Origin: an uncultured Bacteroidaceae bacterium
GTDB lineage: Bacteria; Bacteroidota; Bacteroidia; Bacteroidales; Bacteroidaceae
Assembly (NCBI GenBank): GCA_905233765.1
Contig: CAJOCU010000018.1
Location: 1-58,709 of the forward strand
Direction: 5' to 3'
Length of the DNA stretch: 58,709 nt
A program made the translations under genes and the position numbers. Below the pieces are notes generated by a model. That model was not told the origin of the DNA and ran no database searches. It saw nothing but the letters and a program-made list of their open reading frames with translations. Below are positions 40,177 to 48,268 of this stretch, piece by piece; positions within the stretch are counted from its first letter, which is position 1, and every line of letters begins with the position of its first letter.

Positions 40177-42315
40177 ATGGAACCCAAGAACCCAGAAATA
40201 GAACTGGCGCGTAACTACGCCCTCTATACCCATCGCAATATCTTCCTCACAGGTAAGGCCGGCACGGGCAAGACCACCTTCCTCCGCCGTTTGCGCGAGG
40301 AGAGCAACAAACGCATGATTGTTGTTGCGCCCACGGGGGTCGCAGCCATTAACGCAGGCGGTGTCACAATTCACTCGTTCTTCCAGCTTGCACCGGGGTT
40401 GTTTCTACCTGGAAAGATGGTGGCCGGTCGAGACCCCAAGAACCGCTTCTCCTTCTCCAAGCAGAAGGTGAATATCTTGCGTTCGCTGGACTTGCTTGTC
40501 ATCGACGAGATTTCGATGGTGCGCGCCGACCTCCTGGATGCTATCGATGATGTGCTGCGTCGATATCAGGATCGCAATAAGCCTTTCGGTGGCGTGCAGC
40601 TGCTATTGATTGGGGATTTGCAACAGCTGGCGCCTGTAGCCACAGAGAGTGAATGGCCCTTGTTGCAGGAATTCTATACAACGCCCTATTTCTTCTCGTC
40701 GCAAGCGCTGCAGCAGACAGATTTCGTCTGCATTGAACTGCACCACGTCTATCGTCAGCAGGACGAGCGCTTCGTAAGCATCCTCAACGCTGTTCGCGAT
40801 AATCACTTGACGCGAGAAGTGATGCAGGCACTCAATGCCCGCTATATGCCCCATTTTCGGCAACCTGATGGAGAGGACTGGATCACGTTGACCACACATA
40901 ACCATCAGGCAGCTCACATCAACAACCAACGACTGTCTGAACTGCCTACGGAGCCTGTCGTGTTTAAAGCCAAGGTCACCGGTGACTTCCCTGAGAGTTC
41001 CTACCCCACCGACGAGGAGCTGACAATGAAGGTGGGCGCACAGGTGATGTTCTGCAAGAACGATCCCACTAGCGCAAAAGCCTTCTACAACGGACGAATC
41101 GGCCGCATCGAAGCCATCAACGGCGAGAAGATCACGGTGCGTTGCGGTAACGACCGCATCGATGTAGGACCTTTAGCCTGGACCAACACCAAATACGTCA
41201 CCGATGCCGCGACAGGAACCATCAGCGAGGAGACGGTGGGCTCGTTCACACAGATTCCCTTACGCGCAGCGTGGGCCATCACCATCCACAAGAGTCAAGG
41301 TCTCACCTTTGATCACGCCATTATCAACGCTGGACGAGCCTTCTCACATGGGCAGGTGTATGTAGCCCTCTCACGCTGCCGCACACTTGAAGGACTAGTA
41401 CTGGCAACACCTATCACCGCAGATATTATCACCAGCGACCCCGATGTCGTTCAATTCAACACCTACGCCACAGAACACACGCCCACGCTCGAGACCCTCC
41501 TGCTCGATCGACGCGCCTTTATTGAGGATATTCTGTGCCACATCTTTGATTTCAGCAACATCTCTATGCGACTCCGCTATTTCGAACGGCTGGCCTCGGA
41601 GCATCTGTCACAGTTTTTCCCCGGTTATGCCCGAATGGTCGCTGTCACAGCCTCGCAAGTAGATACAGAGTTGGCGGCCGTCGGTGTAAAGTTCCAACAG
41701 CAGATTCGGCGGCTTATTCCACTTTCAGATTCCTATAGCGAGAATACAGCCTTGCGTGAGCGCGTGCGTAAGGCTATGAACTATTATGCCTCTACTACAG
41801 CCCGTACCTTTGGCGAGCTCTTCGAACAGGAGATACCTGAAATAGATAATGCACGTGTGCGTGAGATGATACACAATGAGTATCAGCTACTGCACACCGA
41901 ATTCGATGAGAAAATGGCAATCTTCGTAGCGTGCATCAATGACTTCTCACTCACTGCATACTGGGATGCCAAGGCACGCGCCTCGATGACAGAAGATACC
42001 ACAAAGAAAAGGCGTAAACGCACAGAAAATAATACCACCAAAAAATCATCTGTATCCACAAACACTCCCGATGGTGTTAGTAGCGAAAGCGAAGCCATTC
42101 ACAATCAGGAGCTCTACCATCGACTACTTGACTGGCGTAAGCGAGCAGCAACCGAGAGGCACCTCCCAGCATCCTATATTATGCCGCTTCGCACAGTTAT
42201 CGCCCTTACCAACGCCGCACCCACCAATATAGATGACCTGCTCGATATCCCAGGGATTGGTTCTAAAACCGCATCAGAATATGGGGCAGATCTTTTGGCA
42301 CTAATTAGAGGATAA
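40177..42315 (+). CDS. PIF1-like AAA helicase with HRDC domain
   Basis: 712 residues from the ATG at 40177; the frame is open to 40087, but the promoter lies inside that extension. Walker A is TGKAGTGKTTFLRRL (about 26-40) and Walker B LLVIDEISMV. The C-terminal motifs VTIHSFFQL and YVALSRCRTLEGLVLATP match PIF1/RecD-type helicases. The last 70 residues (LYHRLLDWRKRAATERHLPA, LLDIPGIGSKTASEYGADLL) are an HRDC-type DNA-binding domain. It likely unwinds structured DNA or R-loops in replication and repair. Confidence 0.88.
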   Translation: MEPKNPEIELARNYALYTHRNIFLTGKAGTGKTTFLRRLREESNKRMIVVAPTGVAAINAGGVTIHSFFQLAPGLFLPGKMVAGRDPKNRFSFSKQKVNILRSLDLLVIDEISMVRADLLDAIDDVLRRYQDRNKPFGGVQLLLIGDLQQLAPVATESEWPLLQEFYTTPYFFSSQALQQTDFVCIELHHVYRQQDERFVSILNAVRDNHLTREVMQALNARYMPHFRQPDGEDWITLTTHNHQAAHINNQRLSELPTEPVVFKAKVTGDFPESSYPTDEELTMKVGAQVMFCKNDPTSAKAFYNGRIGRIEAINGEKITVRCGNDRIDVGPLAWTNTKYVTDAATGTISEETVGSFTQIPLRAAWAITIHKSQGLTFDHAIINAGRAFSHGQVYVALSRCRTLEGLVLATPITADIITSDPDVVQFNTYATEHTPTLETLLLDRRAFIEDILCHIFDFSNISMRLRYFERLASEHLSQFFPGYARMVAVTASQVDTELAAVGVKFQQQIRRLIPLSDSYSENTALRERVRKAMNYYASTTARTFGELFEQEIPEIDNARVREMIHNEYQLLHTEFDEKMAIFVACINDFSLTAYWDAKARASMTEDTTKKRRKRTENNTTKKSSVSTNTPDGVSSESEAIHNQELYHRLLDWRKRAATERHLPASYIMPLRTVIALTNAAPTNIDDLLDIPGIGSKTASEYGADLLALIRG

Positions 42316-42445
42316 AATAGCAAATCATTTTCAAGAAGTTGTTCAAGTCTGCCACCTTCTCTTCCAGTTGTTCACGCTCACGCTCCAGCCCTCGTCTGGC
42401 GTCGCGCATCATCTCGCTGTAGTCAATATAATTAAAGTCGTTCAT
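42305..42445 (-). CDS. Short coiled-coil protein (46 residues)
   Basis: 46 residues: MNDFNYIDYSEMMRDARRGL, then EREREQLEEKVADLNNFLK. A charged helix with a heptad-like pattern. A -7 element (42533-42540) 88 bases upstream on the same strand supports transcription. It overlaps the 3' end of the helicase gene by 11 bases in the opposite direction. Family unknown. Confidence 0.45.
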   Translation of the reverse strand: MNDFNYIDYSEMMRDARRGLEREREQLEEKVADLNNFLKMICYFIL

Positions 42446-42532
42446 AAGTTAAAAATCGATATAATAGTGAGTGAAAATTAGTTAGTTGCCCCGCTCCTCA
42501 AGCAACCCAAATTGAGGAGGCGCAAAACATGG

Positions 42533-42540
42533 CAAAGGTA
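42533..42540 (-). promoter_or_regulatory. Promoter -7 element for the 46-residue protein
   Basis: The minus strand reads TACCTTTG, 88 bases before the start codon. Confidence 0.5.
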
Positions 42541-42605
42541 CAACATTTCTTCCAAATCCACAGCATCTTCTGCCCATTATTATTTGTTAAAAAGAGCCCA
42601 AAAAA

Positions 42606-42632
42606 TCAAGCGCCTCAGAGTGAGACGCTTGA
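42606..42632. terminator. Hairpin in the gap after the helicase
   Basis: Stem TCAAGCG plus CTCA (42606-42617) with TGAG plus CGCTTGA (42621-42632), one mismatch, followed on the plus strand by ATATTTTT. It could end a plus-strand transcript. Confidence 0.5.
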
Positions 42633-42719
42633 ATATTTTTGACGGGGAAGAGGCTATTATTCTCTCCTTCTTTGCCAAATCGACAGAAGCAGGGCACTTA
42701 GGATTGAGTTCTGTTTCAC

Positions 42720-42920
42720 TCACCTCATCAGCACCTTCTTGCCGCCCACGATGTTGATGCCCTTTTGTGGCACAGCGAGGCGACGGCCGCCAAGGTCGTA
42801 GATGGGGGCTTGGTCCATGCTTTCATCACCGTGAACCGCATCCACAGCCAGTTCCTCATCCGTCAAGACCACAATAGTCCCAACTCCGCTCCATAGTGTT
42901 CTTGCGTTATTCCGCACCAT
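42720..42920 (-). pseudogene. C-terminal domain remnant of a secreted surface protein
   Basis: The frame ends APIYDLGGRRLAVPQKGINIV, GGKKVLMR and stop, a common Prevotella C-terminal secretion-domain ending. Nothing upstream in this frame looks like a surface protein: the frame opens at 42920 inside the last codons of the TPR-like gene. I read it as the tail of a lost gene. Confidence 0.6.
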
Positions 42921-44172
42921 AGTATTTCTTGTACTTGTCCCTCAATTGCGGTTGCTGGTTATTATTATAGAGGATGTAAAGTGGCTCGCCCCAATAATCA
43001 GGGTTATTCGGGAACTTTGTTTCGAGTTCCTTAAACAGACTTATGGCATGTTCGCGATCCGACTTCAGGTCGCTTGACTGGGCCTTCATCCATGCACATT
43101 TCGCAGGCATTGTGATGGCGCGTTCATCGTTCGGATATTTTCGGGCTGCTATGTTGAATACGTTCTCTGCCATGTCATACTTCTTATCATCGAAATAGAT
43201 CTGCCCTTTCATAAGGTACACAGACACAGCCTGGTCATTATCGCCAAATTTCGCTAAGAACCTGTCAATCTGCCTGATGCACTCTTCTTTCCTGCCATTG
43301 ATATAAAGGTTTTGGATATTCATGAATGCAAACTGTGAAGCCGCCTCGCCGGTGGCATGTTCTGCTGCGTATGCCAGTATTTCTTCGTATTTCTGTTCGT
43401 TCCTGTCACGGAAATAATTGAGGAGAGCACTATATGCCACAGACTCGTATTGGGTGCCGTAGAGTGCTCGGTATGCAGCCTCCACGTCCTCTGCCTTCGA
43501 GCCATCGAGTTGCGCCAGGCATTGGGCGCGGAACGCCTTTGCATACAGTATCCATTCGGGCTTCGACTCATTTGTGAAGGCTGAGAAAAGGCTACTCTTT
43601 TCAAGGGCGTAGATGATGAGCTCTGAATATTTCTTGCCAAGTGCAAGGTCTGCCTGTGAGTACGAGTTTGACAACTCCTGTGCCTTCTGCAGACAGCTTA
43701 AGAGCGGTGACAAAGCCCTGTTGCAGTTTCGTGCTTTGATAGATTGAATATCCGATTGTATATCCTCATCTGTCACCACTGATGAAAACGACGTGATGGA
43801 TGAGTCGGCTTTTATGGCGTATGTAACGAGCTTATAGCCGTACTCACACGCGGTATTCATGGATTGATTTCCGGCGTACTTCTTGTAGTACTCTTCCATG
43901 ATGTCCGCAGCCACTTTCCAGGCCCATGGATAGTCATTCCCGTATCCGCTATTGATCACCTGCTCAATTATCGCCTTTGCTTCATCCATTTTCACGAAGT
44001 CGGTTTTCTTATTCTTTGCAGGGTTGCCAACTGAATACTCGTATATCTGATTCGCTTTCTTAATTTTTGCTTCCACCTGATCTCCGCTCCTCTGTGCACT
44101 CACAGGAGTGGAATTAAGCATAAACAGCCCCGCACAGAGTGCGGCAAGCATGGACGTGATTCGTGTCTTCAT
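42907..44172 (-). CDS. Exported TPR-like protein
   Basis: 421 residues from the ATG at 44172 (MKTRITSMLAALCAGLF, cleavage after PVSAQ); the frame is open to 44361. The mature part is alpha-helical with tetratricopeptide-like repeats (EEILAYAAEHATGEAASQF, AVSVYLMKGQIYFDDKKY, MAENVFNIAARKYPNDERAI), which usually bind partner proteins in the periplasm. A TATCTTTG -7 element sits 45 bases before the start. The gene is not part of a recognised conserved operon. Confidence 0.8.
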   Translation of the reverse strand: MKTRITSMLAALCAGLFMLNSTPVSAQRSGDQVEAKIKKANQIYEYSVGNPAKNKKTDFVKMDEAKAIIEQVINSGYGNDYPWAWKVAADIMEEYYKKYAGNQSMNTACEYGYKLVTYAIKADSSITSFSSVVTDEDIQSDIQSIKARNCNRALSPLLSCLQKAQELSNSYSQADLALGKKYSELIIYALEKSSLFSAFTNESKPEWILYAKAFRAQCLAQLDGSKAEDVEAAYRALYGTQYESVAYSALLNYFRDRNEQKYEEILAYAAEHATGEAASQFAFMNIQNLYINGRKEECIRQIDRFLAKFGDNDQAVSVYLMKGQIYFDDKKYDMAENVFNIAARKYPNDERAITMPAKCAWMKAQSSDLKSDREHAISLFKELETKFPNNPDYWGEPLYILYNNNQQPQLRDKYKKYYGAE

Positions 44173-44216
44173 AATCAAAAATATTGTTTTTGTTGTTGAT
44201 TTCTTATTTCTGCCTG

Positions 44217-44224
44217 CAAAGATA
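44217..44224 (-). promoter_or_regulatory. Promoter -7 element for the TPR-like gene
   Basis: The minus strand reads TATCTTTG, 45 bases before the ATG at 44172. It supports that start over the upstream ATG at 44361. Confidence 0.6.
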
Positions 44225-44240
44225 CAGCTATTAATTAAAA

Positions 44241-44280
44241 ATGAAAAATGAAAGGATAAAAATGAAAGAAAAGATGAAAA
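44241..44280 (+). repeat. 7-bp tandem repeat (ATGAAAA-like)
   Basis: ATGAAAA, ATGAAAG, GATAAAA, ATGAAAG and a degenerate end, upstream of the TPR-like gene promoter. Confidence 0.7.
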
Positions 44281-44309
44281 AATTACCGAGCGTGAGTATT
44301 TGAAATTGT

Positions 44310-44456
44310 GGTCAAAGTGGTCAAGGTCAAAATGGTCATTTTCATTTTCGGATTCGGTCATTTGCTCACTATATATAAATATAAATATTTATTAATATAG
44401 TGGCGTATTTTGACACTCGAAAATCGATTTTGACCAAATGACCATGACCATCGTGA
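44310..44456. repeat. Large dyad: GGTCA arm, AT-rich centre, TGACC arm
   Basis: GGTCA occurs five times between 44310 and 44360 and TGACC four times between 44431 and 44456. Between them lies an AT-rich core bounded by CACTATAT (44367-44374) and ATATAGTG (44395-44402), which are exact reverse complements. The layout is symmetrical and about 150 bases long. It could be a multi-site operator or an origin-like region of an accessory element. Confidence 0.7.
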
Positions 44457-44524
44457 CCGCCACAGCCCTCGAAAAAGTTGAAAAAAAGTTGCCCGATTAT
44501 TCGAAAACCGCAACGGAAATGCCG

Positions 44525-44532
44525 TACCTTTG
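44525..44532 (+). promoter_or_regulatory. Promoter -7 element for the HU relic
   Basis: TACCTTTG, with three 22-bp repeats starting 17 bases downstream. Confidence 0.6.
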
Positions 44533-44549
44533 CACTGTCGAAAGAAAAG

Positions 44550-44607
44550 AAGACCACGGTCTTAACGGCCGAAGACCACGGTCTTAAGCGCGCAAGACCA
44601 CGGTCTT
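44550..44607 (+). repeat. Three 22-bp-spaced copies of AAGACCACGGTCTT
   Basis: The 14-base inverted repeat AAGACC-AC-GGTCTT begins at 44550, 44572 and 44594, exactly 22 bases apart, with 8-base spacers of differing sequence. The array starts 17 bases after the -7 element, in the leader of the HU relic. Same period as the array at 21499-21586 but an unrelated sequence. Confidence 0.9.
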
Positions 44608-44672
44608 CACAAACAACGACAAACAACCTTAACCATTAACCCTATCTATTAACCCTTAAAACCAAATCCCCC

Positions 44673-44780
44673 ATGAAGAACACACTCAAGTATTCCCTGC
44701 ACATGCAGAAGAGCCTGGCACATCCCGACGACCCCGAGAAGGCGTTTGCCACGCTGGGCGCACATGCCGCCATTTGTTAG
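44673..44780 (+). pseudogene. HU-like gene fused by deletion to a smalltalk gene end
   Basis: 35 residues: the HU-like opening MKNTLKYSLHMQKSLAHPDD and PEKAFATL, compared with KYSVCMMKNPAHPDEAEKAYA in the intact HU at 18189-18737, then GAHAAIC and stop. The last part matches the smalltalk ending TTLGAHAAGYVQ; 15 bases (GGCGCACATGCCGCC) are identical. The HU and smalltalk genes seem to have lost everything between them, leaving one short frame. Confidence 0.75.
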
Positions 44781-44810
44781 TCAAACGGTCACATTTCAGA
44801 ATATGAGATG

Positions 44811-44838
44811 GGCGGTCAGATTGAAAAGTCTGACCGCC
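44811..44838 (+). terminator. Terminator downstream of the HU relic
   Basis: A perfect 10-base-pair stem, GGCGGTCAGA (44811-44820) with TCTGACCGCC (44829-44838), followed by TATTTCTTTG. It lies between convergent genes. Confidence 0.75.
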
Positions 44839-44858
44839 TATTTCTTTGCGAAGGGGAG

Positions 44859-45563
44859 TCAGAAGAGGGCGAGGAGGGCGACGGCGAGGAGGGTGAGGAG
44901 GAAGGCGAAGAAGAGGAGGCGGGAGTCGGAGGGCTCGAAGCCGTCGGGATTAGAGTTGTAGCCGAGGAGCGTGGGGGCTATGGGCCACTCGGGGCGCAGG
45001 GGTTCCAACCAGCGGGCCGAGACGAGGAGCAGGAGACCATAGACGCCTCCACCGGCGAGGAGACCGAAGAGGGCTCCGGCAAGGATGTCGCCGGGATAGT
45101 GAAGGCCCAGGTAGATGCGGGAGTAGCTGCTGAGGCAGGCCCAGAGGATGAGGGTGAAGGTGGTGAGGCGCTGGCGGAAATATAACGACAGGAAAGCGCA
45201 GACACCGAAGGTGTTGGCGGCGTGGCTGGAGATGAAGCCATAGAGGCCACCGCGACGCCCTTCGACCAAATCGACAAGGCCTTCGAGCATGGGCTCGTGG
45301 CTGGGACGGAAGCGGTGGAAGAAGGGTTTGCAGAAGCCGCTGGAGAAACGGTCGGTGATGAGGATGAGCACGGCCATGCTGACGATGATAAAGAGGACCT
45401 CGCGCCACGGACGGTTTTTGAAGAGGATATAGAGCAGGACGAGGACGAGGGGAATCCACGTGCCGGTCCTGGTCACCATCAGGAAAATGTTGTCCAGGTA
45501 GGTGCTCTCGCTGCCGTTCAGCGTCAGCAGCAGCTGCTGATCAAAAGATATAACCTCCTCCAT
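44859..45563 (-). CDS. PAP2-family phosphatase
   Basis: 234 residues with about six transmembrane helices. The three PAP2 motifs are KPFFHRFRP, FISSHAANTFGV and SRIYLGLHYPGDI. Family members remove phosphates from lipids, such as undecaprenyl diphosphate or phosphatidic acid. It starts one base into the batE stop and so is coupled to the bat cluster. The last 30 residues (about 205-234) form another hydrophobic segment, so a C-terminal transmembrane helix is likely. Confidence 0.9.
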   Translation of the reverse strand: MEEVISFDQQLLLTLNGSESTYLDNIFLMVTRTGTWIPLVLVLLYILFKNRPWREVLFIIVSMAVLILITDRFSSGFCKPFFHRFRPSHEPMLEGLVDLVEGRRGGLYGFISSHAANTFGVCAFLSLYFRQRLTTFTLILWACLSSYSRIYLGLHYPGDILAGALFGLLAGGGVYGLLLLVSARWLEPLRPEWPIAPTLLGYNSNPDGFEPSDSRLLFFAFLLTLLAVALLALF

Positions 45564-46327
45564 CAGATGACTTCAAGTGCTGTGCGGGGCAGCCAGCCTT
45601 GCTTGCCGTCGGACATGTGGACCTCCACCCATTCCTTCATGGTGTCATCGACGATTACCACGTGGGTGCCCTCGTGGAGGATGAAGAGGTCGGTGCCGGA
45701 GTTGCTGGGCGTGCTCTTGACGACAGCCGAGGGTGTCATGATGACAGCGCCTGTGCGATGTTCTATCTGGTGGCGCTGACGCACGGCGGCGATGTTGGCA
45801 AAGATGCAGATGAGGACGGCGAGGATGGCCACGGTGAAGCCCGTCTTCTTGGCCCACAGACGGGGTGCAAAGAGATAGACGGCCAGTGCCAGCAAGGCGA
45901 GCACGAACATCACCACGGCCAGCACGGCCCATCCCTGGATGCTCATCGAGAGCACCAGCTGTCGATAGAGCGATACGAAGAACATCTCCGAGGCGGGCAC
46001 GACCTTGTCCACGGTCTTGGCACGCGCCATCTCGAGGTTGAAACGGATGTCATCGTCGGAAGGGTCCAGCAGGCGTGCCCGCTCGTAATAGAGGATGGCA
46101 CGGGCGAGGGAGTCCTGACGGTAGTAGCAGTTGCCGAGGTTGTAATACAGCTGTGCGCTCTCGCCCATGGAATCCACCAGCTCGCGGTAGAGGACTGCCG
46201 CCTCGGCATAGTGCTCGTGGGTGTAGGCGGAGTCGGCGAGGGAAGACTCTCCCCCCGCCCTCCCTATGAGGGAGGGAGTGGTTAGTATTAGCGCAAATAG
46301 AATTTTATATATCGTTCTCATTGTCAT
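45563..46327 (-). CDS. batE: BatE: TPR and SH3-like Bat-cluster protein
   Basis: 254 residues. TPR units (AEAAVLYRELVDS, AQLYYNLGNCYYRQD, AILYYERARLLDP) precede two transmembrane helices (about 130-185) and a bacterial SH3-like domain (DLFILHEGTHVVIVDD, WVEVHMSDGKQGWLP). The signal peptide contains TPSLIGRAGGE, encoded by a REP-like palindrome (46245-46278). In Bacteroides the bat genes help cells survive oxygen. It lies 17 bases after batD. Confidence 0.88.
   Translation of the reverse strand: MTMRTIYKILFALILTTPSLIGRAGGESSLADSAYTHEHYAEAAVLYRELVDSMGESAQLYYNLGNCYYRQDSLARAILYYERARLLDPSDDDIRFNLEMARAKTVDKVVPASEMFFVSLYRQLVLSMSIQGWAVLAVVMFVLALLALAVYLFAPRLWAKKTGFTVAILAVLICIFANIAAVRQRHQIEHRTGAVIMTPSAVVKSTPSNSGTDLFILHEGTHVVIVDDTMKEWVEVHMSDGKQGWLPRTALEVI
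46245..46278. repeat. REP-like palindrome (f)
   Basis: Stem CCCTCCCT (46258-46265) with AGGGAGGG (46269-46276), with CCCCCCG on one flank. In frame inside batE, encoding TPSLIGRAGGE. Confidence 0.75.
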
Positions 46328-46351
46328 TTTTCATTTTTCACTTTTCATTTT
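46324..46351 (+). repeat. 7-bp tandem repeat (TCATTTT)4
   Basis: TCATTTT, TCATTTT, TCACTTT, TCATTTT: the reverse complement of the ATGAAAA family, in the batD-batE gap. Confidence 0.8.
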
Positions 46352-48210
46352 TTCTTCAGTTCCCCTTCCATCTTGTTGATGACTTCCTCGGCAGAGGCGT
46401 AGATTTTATCCATGGTGGCAGCGGGGTCACCCGGGGCGAAGCGGGCGAACTCGCAGTCGTCGAGGGTGGTGAGGAACTGGGTGATGAGGGTCTCGGAGAT
46501 ACTGCGGGTGGTCAGACGCTCGCGGACGTTGTCCTTGGAGAGCTCGCTGACGGGGATGTTCAGCTTGTCGCTGACATAGCCCCAGAGGGCTTTCATGGTC
46601 TCCTCGTAGAAGGCGGTGGCATCGTTCTGCTGCATCAGCTTGCGGGCCGTCTTCAGGCGCTTCGTGGCAGCCTTATTGGCTTTGCGACCGCGACGACCGA
46701 CGAGGTCGGCATTGGCGACCATATAACGGCGGAAGGCGACGGCGAGGACGATGAACAGGAGCAGCGAGCCGACGTAGTAAGCCCAGTAGCGGCGCGAGCC
46801 GAAGAAGGCGTTGTCGCCGGTCTGGTAGGTGGGTGTGCCGGTCTTGATGAAGCGGATGTCGCTGTTCAGCATCTCAATCTCCTCCTTGGAGAGGTTGCCG
46901 GGAGCGGCAGCGCTACCGCCCTTGCCCTTGGCGACGTCGATGGTGTAGGCCTCGGTGGTGAGGGTCTTGTACTCGCGGGCATCGGGGTCGAAGTAGCAGA
47001 ACTCCACGGGCGGGAGGTCGTACTTACCCTGGTGGCGCGGCACGGCGATATAGTCGAAGAGCACCTCGCCCGTGGAACCGCTGGCACCAATCTTGGTCTT
47101 CTCCTCGGTCTTGGGGTCGTAGCACTCGAAGTCCTTGGGCCATGCCACCTCGGGGGCATTCATGAGCTTCATGTTACCCGTGCCGCTGACCTTCAGGCGC
47201 AGCGTAGTAGCGTCGTTGGCCTTCAGCTCCTGCGGCGTGAGCGACGAGGAGAGGGAGAACTTACCCACGGCACCGGAGAAGTTGGCGGGCTTGGGTGTGG
47301 GCAGCGCATCGACGTGCAGCGTGACAGCGGGTGCCATCACCGTCTTCTTCACCTCCTGCACCATACTGCCGCCACCGAAGAAGATGTCGAAGGGGTCGGC
47401 AGAGCGGTTCTGCTGAATGACGGTGGCCTCATATTTGATTTCGGGAATCTTCAGTTCACCCGTCTGCTGCGGGAAGACGACATACTGGCTCCAGACAACG
47501 GTACCGTAGTTCTTGCCGTTGTAGTGCTCCATCTTCAGCTCAGGTTGCTTCTGGCGGTTGATCTCCTGCACATGGAAGCCATCCAGCTCGGGCATCTTAC
47601 CCATGAGCTCACTGACATTCACGAGCGTATAGAGCTTATAGGTCAGCAGCACGGCTTCCTGCTCGAAGACGCGCTTCTTGGAAGCCGTCACGGCGATGAA
47701 GAGGTCCTTGGCACCGATGCGGTCGCCCACATTCTGTGTGCGCATACGGTCGGCTTGCGAGGAGTGTGCTCCCCCACCCTGTTGCGCCTGACTCTGACCG
47801 CTCTGTGCCGACGAAGAGCCACTGCCTGAGGGCAGCACGGTGATCTGCGGCGATGCTGATTTCACGGTCTTGCCACCGCTGACGACGGTGGCTGCCGGCA
47901 CATGGAAAGTGCCTGCCTTGTCGGTCGTCACGGTATAGGTGAAGGTCACGGAGCTGCTGCTCGTGGTCTTGCCGTTGACGATGGAGAAGCTCGACGACTG
48001 GCTGCGGCTGGGGCCATAAAGCTCCACCAGCCCCTCGAAGGCATCAACGCGGAAATCATCCACATCGGAGGTGTTCACCACATAGGCCACGCGGAAGCGG
48101 TCGCCCTGAATCACCTCGGAGGGAGCCTGGACACGGATGGTGACCTGCGCCATCAGTGAACTCATAATCATCAATAATGAAAAGAGAATAACAAATCTGT
48201 TCTTTTTCAT
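46345..48210 (-). CDS. batD: BatD family protein
   Basis: 621 residues. Signal peptide FVILFSLLMIMSSLMAQ. The long periplasmic beta-rich part (VTIRVQAPSEVIQGDRFRVA) is followed by one transmembrane helix near residue 490 (YWAYYVGSLLLFIVLAVAF) and a cytoplasmic part with NADLVGRRGRKANKAA. BatD is part of the Bat aerotolerance complex. A Ser/Gly/Gln-rich region around 135-150 is a linker. Confidence 0.88.
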   Translation of the reverse strand: MKKNRFVILFSLLMIMSSLMAQVTIRVQAPSEVIQGDRFRVAYVVNTSDVDDFRVDAFEGLVELYGPSRSQSSSFSIVNGKTTSSSSVTFTYTVTTDKAGTFHVPAATVVSGGKTVKSASPQITVLPSGSGSSSAQSGQSQAQQGGGAHSSQADRMRTQNVGDRIGAKDLFIAVTASKKRVFEQEAVLLTYKLYTLVNVSELMGKMPELDGFHVQEINRQKQPELKMEHYNGKNYGTVVWSQYVVFPQQTGELKIPEIKYEATVIQQNRSADPFDIFFGGGSMVQEVKKTVMAPAVTLHVDALPTPKPANFSGAVGKFSLSSSLTPQELKANDATTLRLKVSGTGNMKLMNAPEVAWPKDFECYDPKTEEKTKIGASGSTGEVLFDYIAVPRHQGKYDLPPVEFCYFDPDAREYKTLTTEAYTIDVAKGKGGSAAAPGNLSKEEIEMLNSDIRFIKTGTPTYQTGDNAFFGSRRYWAYYVGSLLLFIVLAVAFRRYMVANADLVGRRGRKANKAATKRLKTARKLMQQNDATAFYEETMKALWGYVSDKLNIPVSELSKDNVRERLTTRSISETLITQFLTTLDDCEFARFAPGDPAATMDKIYASAEEVINKMEGELKKK

Positions 48211-48268
48211 CTTTTATATCTATCTTTTCTCAAATTCAGTCATTTCTAAAACTAGCGTTTTACGCTCC

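Noticed and set aside
42907..44361. ATG at 44361 as the start of the TPR-like gene
   Set aside because: The signal peptide begins at 44172 and the promoter lies between the two positions.
44550..44607. 22-bp palindromes as a CRISPR array
   Set aside because: Only three 14-base repeats with 8-base spacers, too short for spacers, and no cas genes.
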